Below are positions 1 to 9,653 of a DNA stretch of 64,000 bases, piece after piece (within the stretch, counting starts at the first letter, position 1; every line of letters begins with the position of its first letter). The stretch lies in the NCBI RefSeq assembly GCF_020141465.1, contig NZ_JAHSPD010000001.1, forward strand, positions 1,160,374-1,224,373, given 5' to 3'. Source of the DNA: Roseovarius carneus. GTDB taxonomy: Bacteria > Pseudomonadota > Alphaproteobacteria > Rhodobacterales > Rhodobacteraceae. The translations under genes were made by a program, and so were the position numbers. The notes under the pieces were generated by a model that was not told the origin of the DNA, ran no database searches, and saw only the letters and a program-made list of their open reading frames with translations.

Positions 1-494
1 CGCGCTTCGGCAAGGATAGACAGGGTTTCCATCGCGGCATCAGTGAGCTTGAATCCCATATTGTTGAGATAGACGGACTTCTCCGCCCGGCTGATCAAAA
101 GCGAGCTGACTTGGATGCCTGACCGCTCGATCTGCGCCATGCGGCGGTTGAGGGTAATGAGCATCACCAAAAACACGAGCGCCGCAATCAGCAGCGATGT
201 GGCAAAGACCAAGAGCACGAAGATCACCATACGGTAGCTGACAAGCGTTTCCGAGAACGCCGTGCCTGAAAGGGCCAAGATCTCCAGAAGCTTGATCTCC
301 GCATCCGAGGTCAGTGCGTCGTTTTCCACGAAGATCCGCTCGACCCGCGCATTGAACGCGCCTGCATCCGGCAGGCTGAGAAACAAGAGCACCGCCGCGA
401 TGCACAAGATCGCGACGATGGCCACCACGCCCAACCCCACGACACGCCCGCCCGAGCGGCGTGCGTCCGAGGCGGCATGTGTCAGGTCGTCCAT
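1..494 (-). CDS. Membrane protein with two TM segments, truncated by the window edge
   Basis: An open frame reads leftward from an ATG at 494 and runs off the window start, so only the first ~164 residues are visible. They show a short polar N-terminus, a hydrophobic segment around residues 17-41, a ~45-residue likely periplasmic stretch (rich in D/E), a second hydrophobic segment around residues 88-115, then a charged stretch (MAQIERSGIQ) leading into a possibly helical C-terminal domain. I do not recognise the family. The architecture (two TM helices flanking a small extracytoplasmic loop, then a cytoplasmic domain) would suit a sensor-type protein, but that is inference; the defining C-terminal part lies outside the window. 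It lies 10 bp downstream of the small exported protein gene at 505-735 on the same strand, so the two may be co-transcribed. Confidence 0.7.
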   Translation of the reverse strand, partial: MDDLTHAASDARRSGGRVVGLGVVAIVAILCIAAVLLFLSLPDAGAFNARVERIFVENDALTSDAEIKLLEILALSGTAFSETLVSYRMVIFVLLVFATSLLIAALVFLVMLITLNRRMAQIERSGIQVSSLLISRAEKSVYLNNMGFKLTDAAMETLSILAEA

Positions 495-504
495 CAGCGC
501 CGTC

Positions 505-735
505 CTATTGTTTTGTGACCGAGAGAACTTTGAGCAGGGTCAGACCTTGCCCAGCCAGACGGCGGTTGAGCTGAGCCTTCGCCGATTGCACCGTGCAAGG
601 CTCCGAGATTTGCGCCACATCATAGTGAAGCTGGAACGGCTTGTCCCGCTTGGCCTTGTATTCGGCATAGCAGGCGGCATGGGCGGCGGGAGCCAGCAGG
701 AGTGCGCAGAGCGCGAGGGGAACGATATTTTTCAT
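505..735 (-). CDS. Small exported protein, 76 aa, two cysteines
   Basis: Encodes a 76-residue protein with a clear Sec signal peptide (MKNIVPLALCALLLAPAAHA, cleavage expected after AHA). The mature part is ~56 residues with two cysteines (one right after the predicted cleavage site, one in SEPCTVQ) that could form a periplasmic disulfide. No domain is recognised. The signal peptide, sensible codon use and same-strand position just upstream of the 1-494 membrane protein support a real gene. Function unknown; likely periplasmic. Confidence 0.7.
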   Translation of the reverse strand: MKNIVPLALCALLLAPAAHAACYAEYKAKRDKPFQLHYDVAQISEPCTVQSAKAQLNRRLAGQGLTLLKVLSVTKQ

Positions 736-917
736 GCCTAGACCATGGCCGAGCCCGCGGCGCTATTCAATATCAGAGCAATCCATGCCCCGCTGTTATC
801 GGATAACAAAGTGCTGATATTGCCTGACTGAGCGGGTCGGCCCCAGTTTGATCTCATCGCGTCGCCCAAACGGATGGGTGGACCCTGATACACCTGACTG
901 GAAAAAGGAGACACCTC

Positions 918-1283
918 ATGTCTGGCAAGTTCATCTCACTTATCGTTGCGGCCTCTATGGCTGTGACAGGCTTCACCGCCGCCCCCGCCGCGGCAGGCGA
1001 CCGGGACGTGGTCCGCGCCTTGGCGGCCATCGCCGGGATCGCCATTATTGGCGCGGCAATCCACGAGCAAAACAAATCCCAACAGCGCCGGGCGCATGTA
1101 TCGACGCGCAGCCACAACAATCATGGCTATCACCAGCCGCGCAAGTACAAGCAGGCGAAACACTACAATCACGCCTATCAGAAAGGCTACAACGCGCATC
1201 GCCGCGAAGTGCGTCAATACCGCCAGCAGCGCCGCGCGCATCAGCAATGGGGCTATAGCGCGCGCCCCTATTACGGCTACTGA
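918..1283 (+). CDS. Exported basic His/Tyr/Gln/Arg-rich small protein
   Basis: Encodes 121 residues. An AAGGAG Shine-Dalgarno lies 7-8 bases before the ATG. Residues 1-26 look like a signal peptide (ends APAAAG), followed by an alanine/isoleucine-rich hydrophobic patch (about 31-47) and then a low-complexity C-terminal half dominated by H, Y, Q, R and N with repeated Y/H-x-x-Y/H patterns, ending RPYYGY. Similar short exported proteins of unknown function are common in Rhodobacteraceae. The composition suggests an extracytoplasmic structural, metal-binding or polyanion-binding protein, but no function can be assigned. Monocistronic, upstream of rnhB. Confidence 0.7.
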   Translation: MSGKFISLIVAASMAVTGFTAAPAAAGDRDVVRALAAIAGIAIIGAAIHEQNKSQQRRAHVSTRSHNNHGYHQPRKYKQAKHYNHAYQKGYNAHRREVRQYRQQRRAHQQWGYSARPYYGY

Positions 1284-1364
1284 TCCCGAGCAGTGAGGCC
1301 GGTTTGGGAAGGGGGTGCTGCGGCGCCCCTTTCTTTTTACGCGCGGGCATGGTTTTCACACGCC

Positions 1365-1985
1365 ATGGCAGGCCCCGATTTTTCATATGAGCAGGCCGCG
1401 ATGGCGCAAGGTGCGCGGATCATCGCAGGTGTGGACGAGGTGGGGCGCGGGCCGCTTGCCGGGCCAGTGACGGCGGCGGCTGTGGTATTGGACCCTGCGC
1501 GCATCCCCGAGGGGCTGAATGATTCCAAGAAGCTCACGGCGGCGCGACGCAAGGTTCTTTACGATCTGATCTTTGAGGTGGCGGAGGTCAGCATCGCCCA
1601 CGCCTCGGTCGAGGAGATCGACGAGATCAACATCCTGCGCGCCTCGCATCTGGCGATGGAACGGGCGGTGGCAGGCCTGCCGCGCAAGCCTGATCTTGCG
1701 CTGATCGACGGCAATATGATTCCCCGTGGTCTTAGCGTGCCAGGTCAGGCCATTGTGAAGGGGGACGCGGTCTCGGTGTCGATTGCGGCGGCCTCAATTG
1801 TGGCGAAAATTTGTCGAGATTATGTCATGTGGGATTTGGCGCAACAGTGCCCCGGCTATGGTTGGGAGAAGAACGCGGGATACCCGACGAAAAGCCATAA
1901 AGCTGCGCTCCAAAATCTTGGGGTGACCCCTCACCATAGACGTTCGTTCCGACCCGTCCACAACATCTTGTATCAAGAGAAATAA
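1365..1985 (+). CDS. rnhB: Ribonuclease HII
   Basis: Cytoplasmic endonuclease that removes ribonucleotides and RNA from RNA/DNA hybrids. The 206-residue protein has the RNase HII core: GVDEVGRGPLAGPV with the metal ligands D24 and E25, D115 in LALIDGN, and the SIVAKICRD segment. The C-terminal GYPTKSH and HRRSF motifs are also present. The open frame extends 24 codons further upstream (to 1293), but the ATG at 1365 gives the normal family length, and the extra residues show no conservation. It sits just upstream of ccrM, separated by a 101-bp leader that carries GANTC sites. This gene order is common in Rhodobacteraceae. Confidence 0.95.
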   Translation: MAGPDFSYEQAAMAQGARIIAGVDEVGRGPLAGPVTAAAVVLDPARIPEGLNDSKKLTAARRKVLYDLIFEVAEVSIAHASVEEIDEINILRASHLAMERAVAGLPRKPDLALIDGNMIPRGLSVPGQAIVKGDAVSVSIAAASIVAKICRDYVMWDLAQQCPGYGWEKNAGYPTKSHKAALQNLGVTPHHRRSFRPVHNILYQEK

Positions 1986-1995
1986 CTAAGCTTTT

Positions 1996-2034
1996 GATTC
2001 AAAAAAGAAATTGACCGCGAATCAGGTTTGAATC
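1996..2034. promoter_or_regulatory. Cluster of three GANTC (CcrM) sites in the ccrM leader
   Basis: Three GANTC sites lie within 39 bp between rnhB and ccrM: GATTC at 1996-2000, GAATC at 2019-2023 and GAATC at 2030-2034, ending 52 bp before the ccrM ATG. A TTGACC hexamer (2011-2016) lies in the same segment and could be a -35 box, but no convincing -10 was found. In Caulobacter, GANTC sites in the ccrM leader link transcription to the methylation state; the same arrangement here suggests autoregulation (inference). Confidence 0.6.
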
Positions 2035-2041
2035 ATCCTGA

Positions 2042-3202
<1,161 letters not shown>

Positions 3203-3254
3203 GACATTCGAACACCGCCGGTGCCTGCGGCCTGACGCCAGGCACCATACCTAT

Positions 3255-3283
3255 GCCCCGCCACACCTTGGCGGGGCCTTTTT
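3255..3283 (+). terminator. Rho-independent terminator after ccrM
   Basis: Perfect 8-bp stem GCCCCGCC/GGCGGGGC (3255-3262 and 3270-3277) with a 7-nt loop, followed by CTTTTT. It lies 52 bp after the ccrM stop and before the cupin gene. Confidence 0.85.
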
Positions 3284-3357
3284 CGTGCATACGCCGCCCT
3301 CTGGTGGCGCATCGCAGGGCGCGGTAGGATGCGGGCCAAATGCAGGAGGGCTCACCT

Positions 3358-4023
3358 ATGAAAATCAACGCGGATTTCAGCAAACGCGCCGTGGTGCGCC
3401 CCGAGGATTACGCATGGGCCCCGTCCCCCGCTGCCGGAGTGGAGCGGATGATGCTCGACCGAGTGGGCGATGAGGTGGCGCGGGCCACCAGCCTCGTGCG
3501 CTTCGCGCCGGGTTCGCGGTTCGACGCCCACAGCCACGGCGGAGGCGAGGAATTTCTGGTGCTGGAGGGGGTTTTCTCGGACGAGACGGGCGATTTTCCA
3601 GCGGGCAGCTATGTGCGCAATCCAATCGGCACCAGCCACACCCCGCATACTGATCCCGGCTGCACGATTCTGGTGAAGCTGCACCAATTCGCTGAGGATG
3701 ACACCGCGCATTTCAGCGTGGATACCAAGACCGCCGCCTTCCGTCCCGGCATGGTCGATGGGCTGTCGGTCTTGCCACTGCACACCGCCAGCAATGAGAA
3801 CGTGGCGCTGGTGCGCTGGGCCCCCGGCACGCGGTTCACCCCGCATCAGCATCGGGGCGGTGAGGAGGTCTTTGTGCTTGAGGGGATTTTTCAGGACGAG
3901 CATGGCAGCTATCCCGCCGGCAGCTGGATTCGCAGCCCGCACCTCTCGACCCACGCGCCTTGGTCCGACGCGGGCTGCCTCATCTACGTGAAGACAGGCC
4001 ACCTGGCCTTCGCGGCTGCCTGA
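3358..4023 (+). CDS. Double-cupin protein (ChrR-like cupin family)
   Basis: A 221-residue protein of two tandem cupin repeats. Repeat 1 has H58, H60 and E64 (AHSHGGGEEFLVLEG); repeat 2 has H163, H165 and E169 (PHQHRGGEEVFVLEG). Each repeat also carries the second cupin motif with a His (TSHTPHTDPGC; STHAPWSDAGC). The ligands suggest a bound divalent metal. The repeats resemble the cupin domain of the anti-sigma factor ChrR, but there is no N-terminal zinc anti-sigma domain and no sigma factor nearby, so a stand-alone metal-dependent sensor or enzyme is more likely. AGGAGG at about 3343-3348 fixes the start at 3358 rather than at an ATG six codons upstream. Confidence 0.8.
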   Translation: MKINADFSKRAVVRPEDYAWAPSPAAGVERMMLDRVGDEVARATSLVRFAPGSRFDAHSHGGGEEFLVLEGVFSDETGDFPAGSYVRNPIGTSHTPHTDPGCTILVKLHQFAEDDTAHFSVDTKTAAFRPGMVDGLSVLPLHTASNENVALVRWAPGTRFTPHQHRGGEEVFVLEGIFQDEHGSYPAGSWIRSPHLSTHAPWSDAGCLIYVKTGHLAFAAA

Positions 4024-4025
4024 TC

Positions 4026-5168
4026 CTAGCGCGGTAGCGGGTTCAGAGCCTTGTTATAGGGCTTCCAGTCGGTGATCTCGGGATAATACATCTCGCGCCA
4101 ACGTTTGACCCGCCGGTTCATCACCCGCCGCCAGAGGGGTGGAACCATCGCGGCCATGGTCATCACCGGATAGCCGTAAGGAAGCTGCGGTGCTTCGGCC
4201 TCAGTATAGTTTTGCAGCAGGGGAAAGCGCCGGTCGGGCTTATAGTGATGATCCGAGTGGCGTTGCAGGTTTATGAGCAGCCAGTTGCTTGCCTTATGGG
4301 CCGCGTTCCAGCTGTGTTGCGGCTTCACGTGTTCGTATTTCCCGTCACCCAGATGTTTGCGCGTGAGGCCGTAATGCTCCACGTAATTCACGAGCTCCAG
4401 CTGCCAGATCGCGATAAACGCCTGCCAGATGAACAGGCCAAGACCCGCCCAACCGCCAAGAGCGAAGGCAAGGACCAGCATCACCGCCTGAAGCGCCCAA
4501 TACCGGAAAAACGGATTGCTGGGATGGGTCCAAGGCAGATCCTTGCGCGCGAGCATCGCCTTTTCTGCATGAAACGCGGATTTGTAACATTCGGGCACAA
4601 CGCGCGCGAAATAGCGGTGGAAGCCTTCGTTATAGCGCGCCGTCACCGGATCGCGGGGCGTGCCGACATAGCGATGGTGGACCTGCAAATGCTCGGACCG
4701 GAAATGCGAATAGAGCACCATTGAGAGCAAAATATCGCCCATCCAGCGCTCCAGCTTGCTCTTTTGGTGCATCAGTTCGTGGGAATAATTGATCCCGATG
4801 GTTCCGGTTATGACGCCCACCCCGAAGAACAGCCCGATCTTCTCCAGCGTGCTGAGATGCTCTGCCTGCGGCACATACCAGATCAACCCGAAGAGCATCA
4901 CGAATTGCAGCGGCGCCCAGATCACGGTGATCATCCGGTACCAACCAAGCTGCGCCTCCGTTGTCTCCAGATCATTGTTCTCAAGGTTGAGGCCCAGCAC
5001 CGCATCCAGAAGCGAGAAGAAATACCATGTGATCAGCGGCAAGAGCAGAACCGTCCAGCCACCATAGCCCGCGCCAATCGCGGCGAGCGGCAGGAGCAGC
5101 AAGGACATCCAGAAGGGCAGGGCCATTTGCACATCGGCAACGCGTTTGGCGGGGATCATGGGCGACAC
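4026..5168 (-). CDS. alkB: Alkane 1-monooxygenase (AlkB-type integral membrane hydroxylase)
   Basis: Predicted inner-membrane di-iron hydroxylase that would oxidise terminal methyl groups of medium-chain alkanes, taking electrons from rubredoxin. The 380-residue protein has about six TM segments and the histidine boxes of the family: HELMH (130-134), EHLQVHH (159-165), NYVEHYGL (261-268) and LQRHSDHH (301-308). Box 2 differs from the more usual EHNRGHH of well-studied AlkB. No rubredoxin or rubredoxin reductase is adjacent, so partners must be encoded elsewhere. It follows mutY on the same strand by 10 bp and converges on the cupin gene, whose stop is 2 bp away. Confidence 0.9.
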   Translation of the reverse strand: MSPMIPAKRVADVQMALPFWMSLLLLPLAAIGAGYGGWTVLLLPLITWYFFSLLDAVLGLNLENNDLETTEAQLGWYRMITVIWAPLQFVMLFGLIWYVPQAEHLSTLEKIGLFFGVGVITGTIGINYSHELMHQKSKLERWMGDILLSMVLYSHFRSEHLQVHHRYVGTPRDPVTARYNEGFHRYFARVVPECYKSAFHAEKAMLARKDLPWTHPSNPFFRYWALQAVMLVLAFALGGWAGLGLFIWQAFIAIWQLELVNYVEHYGLTRKHLGDGKYEHVKPQHSWNAAHKASNWLLINLQRHSDHHYKPDRRFPLLQNYTEAEAPQLPYGYPVMTMAAMVPPLWRRVMNRRVKRWREMYYPEITDWKPYNKALNPLPR

Positions 5169-5178
5169 TTCCAGCTGA

Positions 5179-6249
5179 TTAAGGCGTGTGTGCAGTATCC
5201 AGCGTCTCGCGCGTCAGATCAAAGACTTTGCGCATGACGGTGGGTAACTCCGAGGGGCGAAATGCCGCGCGCGGCAGAAAATCGCCGCGCTCAGGCGTGG
5301 CGTCTTGGGGCACATCGGCGACATGGATGCTGAGACGCAGATGGAAATGGGTGAACGTGTGACGCGCCTCTTCCGGCAGGGCGCGCCATTGGGCCTCGAC
5401 GGGGGCGGCGGGCGCAGGCGGTGCCTCGGCCCAATCCGAGCCGGGCCAACCCAGCATCCCACCCAGAAGTCCCTTGTCAGGTCTGCGCTCCAGCAAGAGC
5501 GCGCCATCGGCGCGGCGCGCGACATATGCGATGCCCTGGCGGATTGGCTTGGCCGCTTTTGGGGTTTTCCTGGGCAGATCAGCCGCCGTGCCACGGGTCC
5601 GCGCCACACACGGCTCGCGCCACGGGCAGATGCCGCAGGCGGGCCCGCGCGGGGTGCAGATGGTGGCACCGAGATCCATCACTGCCTGCGCGTAATCCCC
5701 GGCGCGTGTGGCGGGGGTGAGGGCGCGTGCGGCCTCGGTCAGCTCCGCCTTGGCGGCGGGCAGGGGGGTATGGATATTATGCAGGCGCGCCATGACACGC
5801 TCCACATTACCGTCCACCACCGTCTCGGGCGCGTCAAAAGCGATGGAGGAGATGGCGGCGGCGGTATAAGGCCCGATGCCGGGCAGCTTGAGCAAGGCCG
5901 CGTGATCTTGCGGAAACGCCCCGCCATGATCGGCCACAACCATCCGTGCGCATTTCAGGAGGTTCCGTGCGCGGGCGTAATATCCAAGGCCCGCCCATTC
6001 GCCCATCACGTCCGCATCTTGGGCTGAGGCCAGATCGGGCAGGGTAGGCCAACGGGCGGTAAAACGGTGGAAATAATCCTTCACGGCGGCCACGGTGGTT
6101 TGCTGCAACATCACCTCCGACAGCCATATGCGGTAGGGGTCAGGCCGCACACCGGACGCGCGATCCGCCGGGGATACACGCCACGGCATCTCGCGCGCAT
6201 GCACGTCATACCACGCCAGAAGGTCGGCACTTTGCGGCGTCTCACGCAT
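5179..6249 (-). CDS. mutY: A/G-specific adenine DNA glycosylase
   Basis: Base-excision repair enzyme that removes adenine mispaired with 8-oxoguanine. Across 356 residues it shows the catalytic Glu in WLSEVMLQQT (E45), a helix-hairpin-helix LPGIGPYTA (122-130), the catalytic Asp in VDGN (D146), and the [4Fe-4S] ligands C198, C205, C208 and C214 in the C-x6-C-x2-C-x5-C pattern. The C-terminal part is the NUDIX-like 8-oxoG recognition domain (LLLERRPDKGLLGGMLGWP). Divergent from the DUF721 gene at 6341. Confidence 0.95.
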   Translation of the reverse strand: MRETPQSADLLAWYDVHAREMPWRVSPADRASGVRPDPYRIWLSEVMLQQTTVAAVKDYFHRFTARWPTLPDLASAQDADVMGEWAGLGYYARARNLLKCARMVVADHGGAFPQDHAALLKLPGIGPYTAAAISSIAFDAPETVVDGNVERVMARLHNIHTPLPAAKAELTEAARALTPATRAGDYAQAVMDLGATICTPRGPACGICPWREPCVARTRGTAADLPRKTPKAAKPIRQGIAYVARRADGALLLERRPDKGLLGGMLGWPGSDWAEAPPAPAAPVEAQWRALPEEARHTFTHFHLRLSIHVADVPQDATPERGDFLPRAAFRPSELPTVMRKVFDLTRETLDTAHTP

Positions 6250-6340
6250 TCTTTACTTCCTTTTTACCTTATGGGCTGGCACGCCTCGCCGCTTGCCTTA
6301 AAATGCACCTCAGCCACAAGAGGTCAAACCGGAGGTTGCC

Positions 6341-6850
6341 ATGGCGGCGCGACGTGCCACGACGCGCGGGTTCACCCGCAGCGCGACACTGCTTCAGGAC
6401 CGCATAAAATCCGCCTCGTCGAGCCGGGGGTTTGAGCAATCGCGCCTTCTGACCCAATGGGCCGAGACGGTGGGCGAAGACACCGCCGCAATCGCGCGCC
6501 CCGTGAAAGTGAGCTACACGCGCGGCGGATTCGGCGCGACGCTGACCCTTTTGACCACGGGGCCGAATGCGCCCATGCTGGAGATGCAAAAAGAAAAGCT
6601 GCGCGAGAAGGTGAACGCGGTTTATGGCTATAACGCCATATCGCGCATCGTGCTGACGCAGACTGCACCCACAGGCTTTTCCGAGGGCCAGGCGAGCTTT
6701 GCGCACAAACCCAAGGACTACACGCCGAAGCCCCATAGCCCCGAGGCTGTAGCAGAGGCTGCGCGTATTGCCGCACCCGTGGGCGATGATGGGTTGCGGG
6801 CGGCCCTTGAAGCCTTGGCCAAGAATGTCCTATCAAAACCAAAAAGCTGA
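6341..6850 (+). CDS. DciA-like DUF721 protein (putative helicase loader)
   Basis: The N-terminal ~100 residues of this 169-residue protein resemble DUF721. The family includes DciA, the ancestral bacterial operator of the replicative helicase DnaB, used where DnaC/DnaI is absent. Visible features are a basic N-terminus, a WAETVG segment like the conserved W-x-x-x-VG of the family, and a beta-rich core (ARPVKVSYTRGGFGATLTLL) followed by EKVNAVYGYNAISRIVL. The C-terminal ~50 residues are Pro/Lys/Ala-rich and probably flexible. It is followed by dsbA after 18 bp, and the two genes probably share a transcript. Confidence 0.75.
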   Translation: MAARRATTRGFTRSATLLQDRIKSASSSRGFEQSRLLTQWAETVGEDTAAIARPVKVSYTRGGFGATLTLLTTGPNAPMLEMQKEKLREKVNAVYGYNAISRIVLTQTAPTGFSEGQASFAHKPKDYTPKPHSPEAVAEAARIAAPVGDDGLRAALEALAKNVLSKPKS

Positions 6851-6868
6851 TCCGAAAAGGAATTCGCA

Positions 6869-7543
6869 ATGAACATGACCAAAATTATTGGGGCCGTGGC
6901 CCTCGTCGTGGTGGGCGCTGCCGCCTATTGGCAATTCGCCGGGCCCTCCACCGCGCAGACAGCCACAGCCGAAGTGTCCAGCGAAAGCCAGGCCAATGTC
7001 ATGGCGGATAACGAATTCGGCATCACGGAAATGAGTATCGGTAACCCCGATGCCACAGTGACAGTAATCGAATACGCGTCCTTCACCTGCCCGCATTGCG
7101 CGCGGTTCCACGCCAATCAGTTCAAGGAGCTGAAGGCCGATTACATCGACACCGGAAAGATCAATTTCATCTACCGCGATGTGTTCTTTGATCGTCCGGG
7201 ACTTTGGGCCTCGCTGGTGGCGCGCTGCGGCGGGCGGGACCGGTTCTTCGGGATTTCCGACATGATCTATGCCCAGCAGAGCGAGTGGCTGGGCGCGGGT
7301 GATGCAGTGGGTATCTCGAACAATCTGCGCCGGATCGGCAAAGTGGCTGGTTTGAGCGACGCAGAGCTGGAGACATGCCTCACCGACGCGGACAATGCCG
7401 AGAACCTTTATGCGTGGTTCCAAGCCAATGCCGAAGCGGACAATATTCGCAGCACGCCCACGCTGATGATCAATGGCGAGCAGCATCCCAACATGAACTA
7501 CAGCGATTTGTCTGACCTGATCGACGCGAAACTCGGCGAATGA
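6869..7543 (+). CDS. DsbA-family thiol:disulfide oxidoreductase
   Basis: Thioredoxin-fold protein of 224 residues with an N-terminal signal or anchor (about residues 5-23) and the active site C74-P-H-C77 in SFTCPHCARFH. The DsbA-type helical insertion follows, and the cis-Pro loop is in RSTPTLMINGE. Two further cysteines (VARCGG, LETCLT) are present. It would act in the periplasm to introduce or shuffle disulfides. GGAATTC lies upstream of the ATG. Its TGA overlaps the ATG of the downstream CoA-transferase gene (ATGA at 7540), implying translational coupling. Confidence 0.88.
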   Translation: MNMTKIIGAVALVVVGAAAYWQFAGPSTAQTATAEVSSESQANVMADNEFGITEMSIGNPDATVTVIEYASFTCPHCARFHANQFKELKADYIDTGKINFIYRDVFFDRPGLWASLVARCGGRDRFFGISDMIYAQQSEWLGAGDAVGISNNLRRIGKVAGLSDAELETCLTDADNAENLYAWFQANAEADNIRSTPTLMINGEQHPNMNYSDLSDLIDAKLGE

Positions 7544-8652
7544 GCATGGCACCTCTCAAGGGTCTGAAAGTCGTTGAGTTGGCGCGGATTCTGGCCGGCC
7601 CTTGGGCGGGCCAGACCCTGTCGGATCTTGGCGCAGAGGTGATCAAGGTCGAGAGCCCCGATGGCGATGATACCCGCCGTTGGGGCCCGCCCTTCATCAA
7701 GCAGGACGGCGTTGAGACAGCGGCCTATTTCCATGGTTGCAATCGGGGCAAAACCAGCGTCGCGATTGATTTTCGCACCGAAGACGGGCAGGCCGAGGTC
7801 CACGCCCTGATCGCCGAGGCCGATGTTGTCATCGAGAATTTCAAGGTCGGAGGGCTCGCGAAATACGGGCTGGATTACGCCAGCCTCAAAGCGCTTTACC
7901 CCGGCCTTATCTATTGCTCCATCACCGGGTTCGGGCAGGACGGGCCTTACGCCAGCCGCGCGGGCTATGACTATATCATCCAAGGCATGTCCGGCCTTAT
8001 GTCGATCACCGGCGCGCCCGAGGGGCAGCCGCAGCGCGTGGGCGTAGCGATCACGGATATCTTCACAGGCGTCTATGCCAGCACCGCCATTCTCGCGGCC
8101 CTGCACCAGCGCCATACGACCGGCAAGGGGCAGCAGATCGACATGGCCCTTTTGGACGTGGCGGTGGCCGTGACGGCCAATCAGGCGATGAACTACCTCT
8201 CCACCGGCGAGGCGCCGGGGCGTATCGGGAATTTTCATCCCAACCTCACCCCCTATCAAGTGTTTGATTGCGCCGATGGCTATCTGATCATCGCCGTGGG
8301 AAATGACGGGCAGTATCGGCGATTTTGCGATCTTCTGGGTTTGGCGGAGCTTGGCGCGCATCCTGATTATGCCAGCAACGCGGGCCGTGTGGAGAAGCGT
8401 GCTGAGCTGTCCGCCTTGCTCACGGAAAAGACCGCGCAGATGACCAAGGAGGCGCTTTTGGCCGCGTGCGAAGCTGCGGGTGTGCCCGCCGGGCCGATCA
8501 ACAGCCTTGATGAGGTGTTTGCCGATCCGCAAGTCAAGGCGCGCGGGATGCAGATCGCGCCGGGCGGGGTGCCGGGTGTGCGCACGCCAATCACCTTCTC
8601 TGATGCGGAGCTGGATCTGGGCCGCCCTTCGCCCAAACTGGGCAGCGGCTAA
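7540..8652 (+). CDS. CaiB/BaiF family (class III) CoA transferase
   Basis: Cytoplasmic enzyme expected to move CoA between acyl-CoA and a free carboxylic acid (formyl-CoA transferase/CaiB fold). The 370-residue protein matches the family from start to end: LKVVELARILAGPWAGQTLSDLGAEVIKVE at the N-terminus (quoted as LAGPWAGQTLSDLGAEVIK), the NRGKTSVAIDF strand, GYDYIIQGMSG with the likely catalytic Asp, and TPYQVFDCADGYLIIAVGND. Substrate cannot be read from sequence. Start at 7540 overlaps the dsbA stop by four bases; an ATG two codons later (7546) is possible. Converges on lpxK. Confidence 0.88.
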   Translation: MSMAPLKGLKVVELARILAGPWAGQTLSDLGAEVIKVESPDGDDTRRWGPPFIKQDGVETAAYFHGCNRGKTSVAIDFRTEDGQAEVHALIAEADVVIENFKVGGLAKYGLDYASLKALYPGLIYCSITGFGQDGPYASRAGYDYIIQGMSGLMSITGAPEGQPQRVGVAITDIFTGVYASTAILAALHQRHTTGKGQQIDMALLDVAVAVTANQAMNYLSTGEAPGRIGNFHPNLTPYQVFDCADGYLIIAVGNDGQYRRFCDLLGLAELGAHPDYASNAGRVEKRAELSALLTEKTAQMTKEALLAACEAAGVPAGPINSLDEVFADPQVKARGMQIAPGGVPGVRTPITFSDAELDLGRPSPKLGSG

Positions 8653-8669
8653 ACGGCTAAACTGGGCGG

Positions 8670-9653
8670 CTAAAGCCCGAGCCGCTCCAGCGCTTTGTCC
8701 AGCGGCGCGGTATCGTCGATCTCAAGCCGCACGGGCAGGGTGAGAACCTTTGGCCGGAAGGCCGCGGGCAGGCGCACGGCATCCTTTTCCGTCGTCACCA
8801 TCTGCGCCCCCAGTTTGGCCGCATCCGCTTCCAGCCGCGCCATGAGCGCAGGCGTGAGCGGCTGGTGATCCGCCAGCGCTTCGGTCCCGGCAAGCTCGGC
8901 CCCCTCGGCGCGCAGGGTGGCAAAGAATTTCTCCGGATGGCCGATGCCCGCAAAGGCAAAGCATCGCGCGCCCTGCCAATCCATACCCATCTTGAGCGGC
9001 CTGAGCGCACCGCGCAGATGCGGCAGCGTGACCTGCTCGCCCCATGCCGCATCAAAGCCGCGCTGGGCCTGCTCCGGGCCGATGGTGAGGAGCACATCCG
9101 CACGGGCCAGGCCCACGTCCACAGGTTCACGCAATGGCCCCGCCGGAATGCAGCGCCCGTTGCCAAACCCCATGGCGGCATCCACCACGATAATCGACAG
9201 GTCCTTGGCCAGCGTCGGGTTCTGGAAGCCGTCATCCATCAGCAGCACTTGCGCGCCCGCCGCCTCTGCCGCGCGAGCCCCCTCCGCGCGGTTGCGCGCC
9301 ACCCATGTGGGGGTGAATGCCGCGATCAGAAGCGGCTCATCGCCCACGTCTTCGGGACTGTGCTTGGGGGTGACCCGCACCGGGCCTGTGATGCGCCCGC
9401 CGTGGCCACGGCTGACCACATGTGCGGTGATACCGCGCGCCGCAAGATGCTGGACCAGCGCAATCACAGTGGGCGTCTTGCCGGTGCCGCCTGCGTTGAT
9501 ATTGCCCACACAGATCACCGGGGCGCCCGCGCGGTACGGCGTGCCCTTGGCCAGCCGCCGAGCGGTGGCCGATGCGTACAGCGCCCCGAGAGGGGCCAGC
9601 GCCAGAGCCTGCCAGCTGCGCTTGCGGTGCCAGAAGCCGGGAGCGCGGATCAT
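8670..9653 (-). CDS. lpxK: Tetraacyldisaccharide 4'-kinase
   Basis: Lipid A biosynthesis kinase that phosphorylates the 4' position of the disaccharide precursor at the inner membrane. It is 327 residues long; the Walker A loop is [10 protein letters not shown] at 51-60, and the LpxK segments [17 protein letters not shown] and [10 protein letters not shown] are present. A hydrophobic N-terminal helix (about 14-31) would anchor it to the membrane. The ATG at 9653 overlaps the stop of waaA by four bases, so the two Kdo/lipid A genes are translationally coupled. Confidence 0.95.
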   Translation of the reverse strand: MIRAPGFWHRKRSWQALALAPLGALYASATARRLAKGTPYRAGAPVICVGNINAGGTGKTPTVIALVQHLAARGITAHVVSRGHGGRITGPVRVTPKHSPEDVGDEPLLIAAFTPTWVARNRAEGARAAEAAGAQVLLMDDGFQNPTLAKDLSIIVVDAAMGFGNGRCIPAGPLREPVDVGLARADVLLTIGPEQAQRGFDAAWGEQVTLPHLRGALRPLKMGMDWQGARCFAFAGIGHPEKFFATLRAEGAELAGTEALADHQPLTPALMARLEADAAKLGAQMVTTEKDAVRLPAAFRPKVLTLPVRLEIDDTAPLDKALERLGL

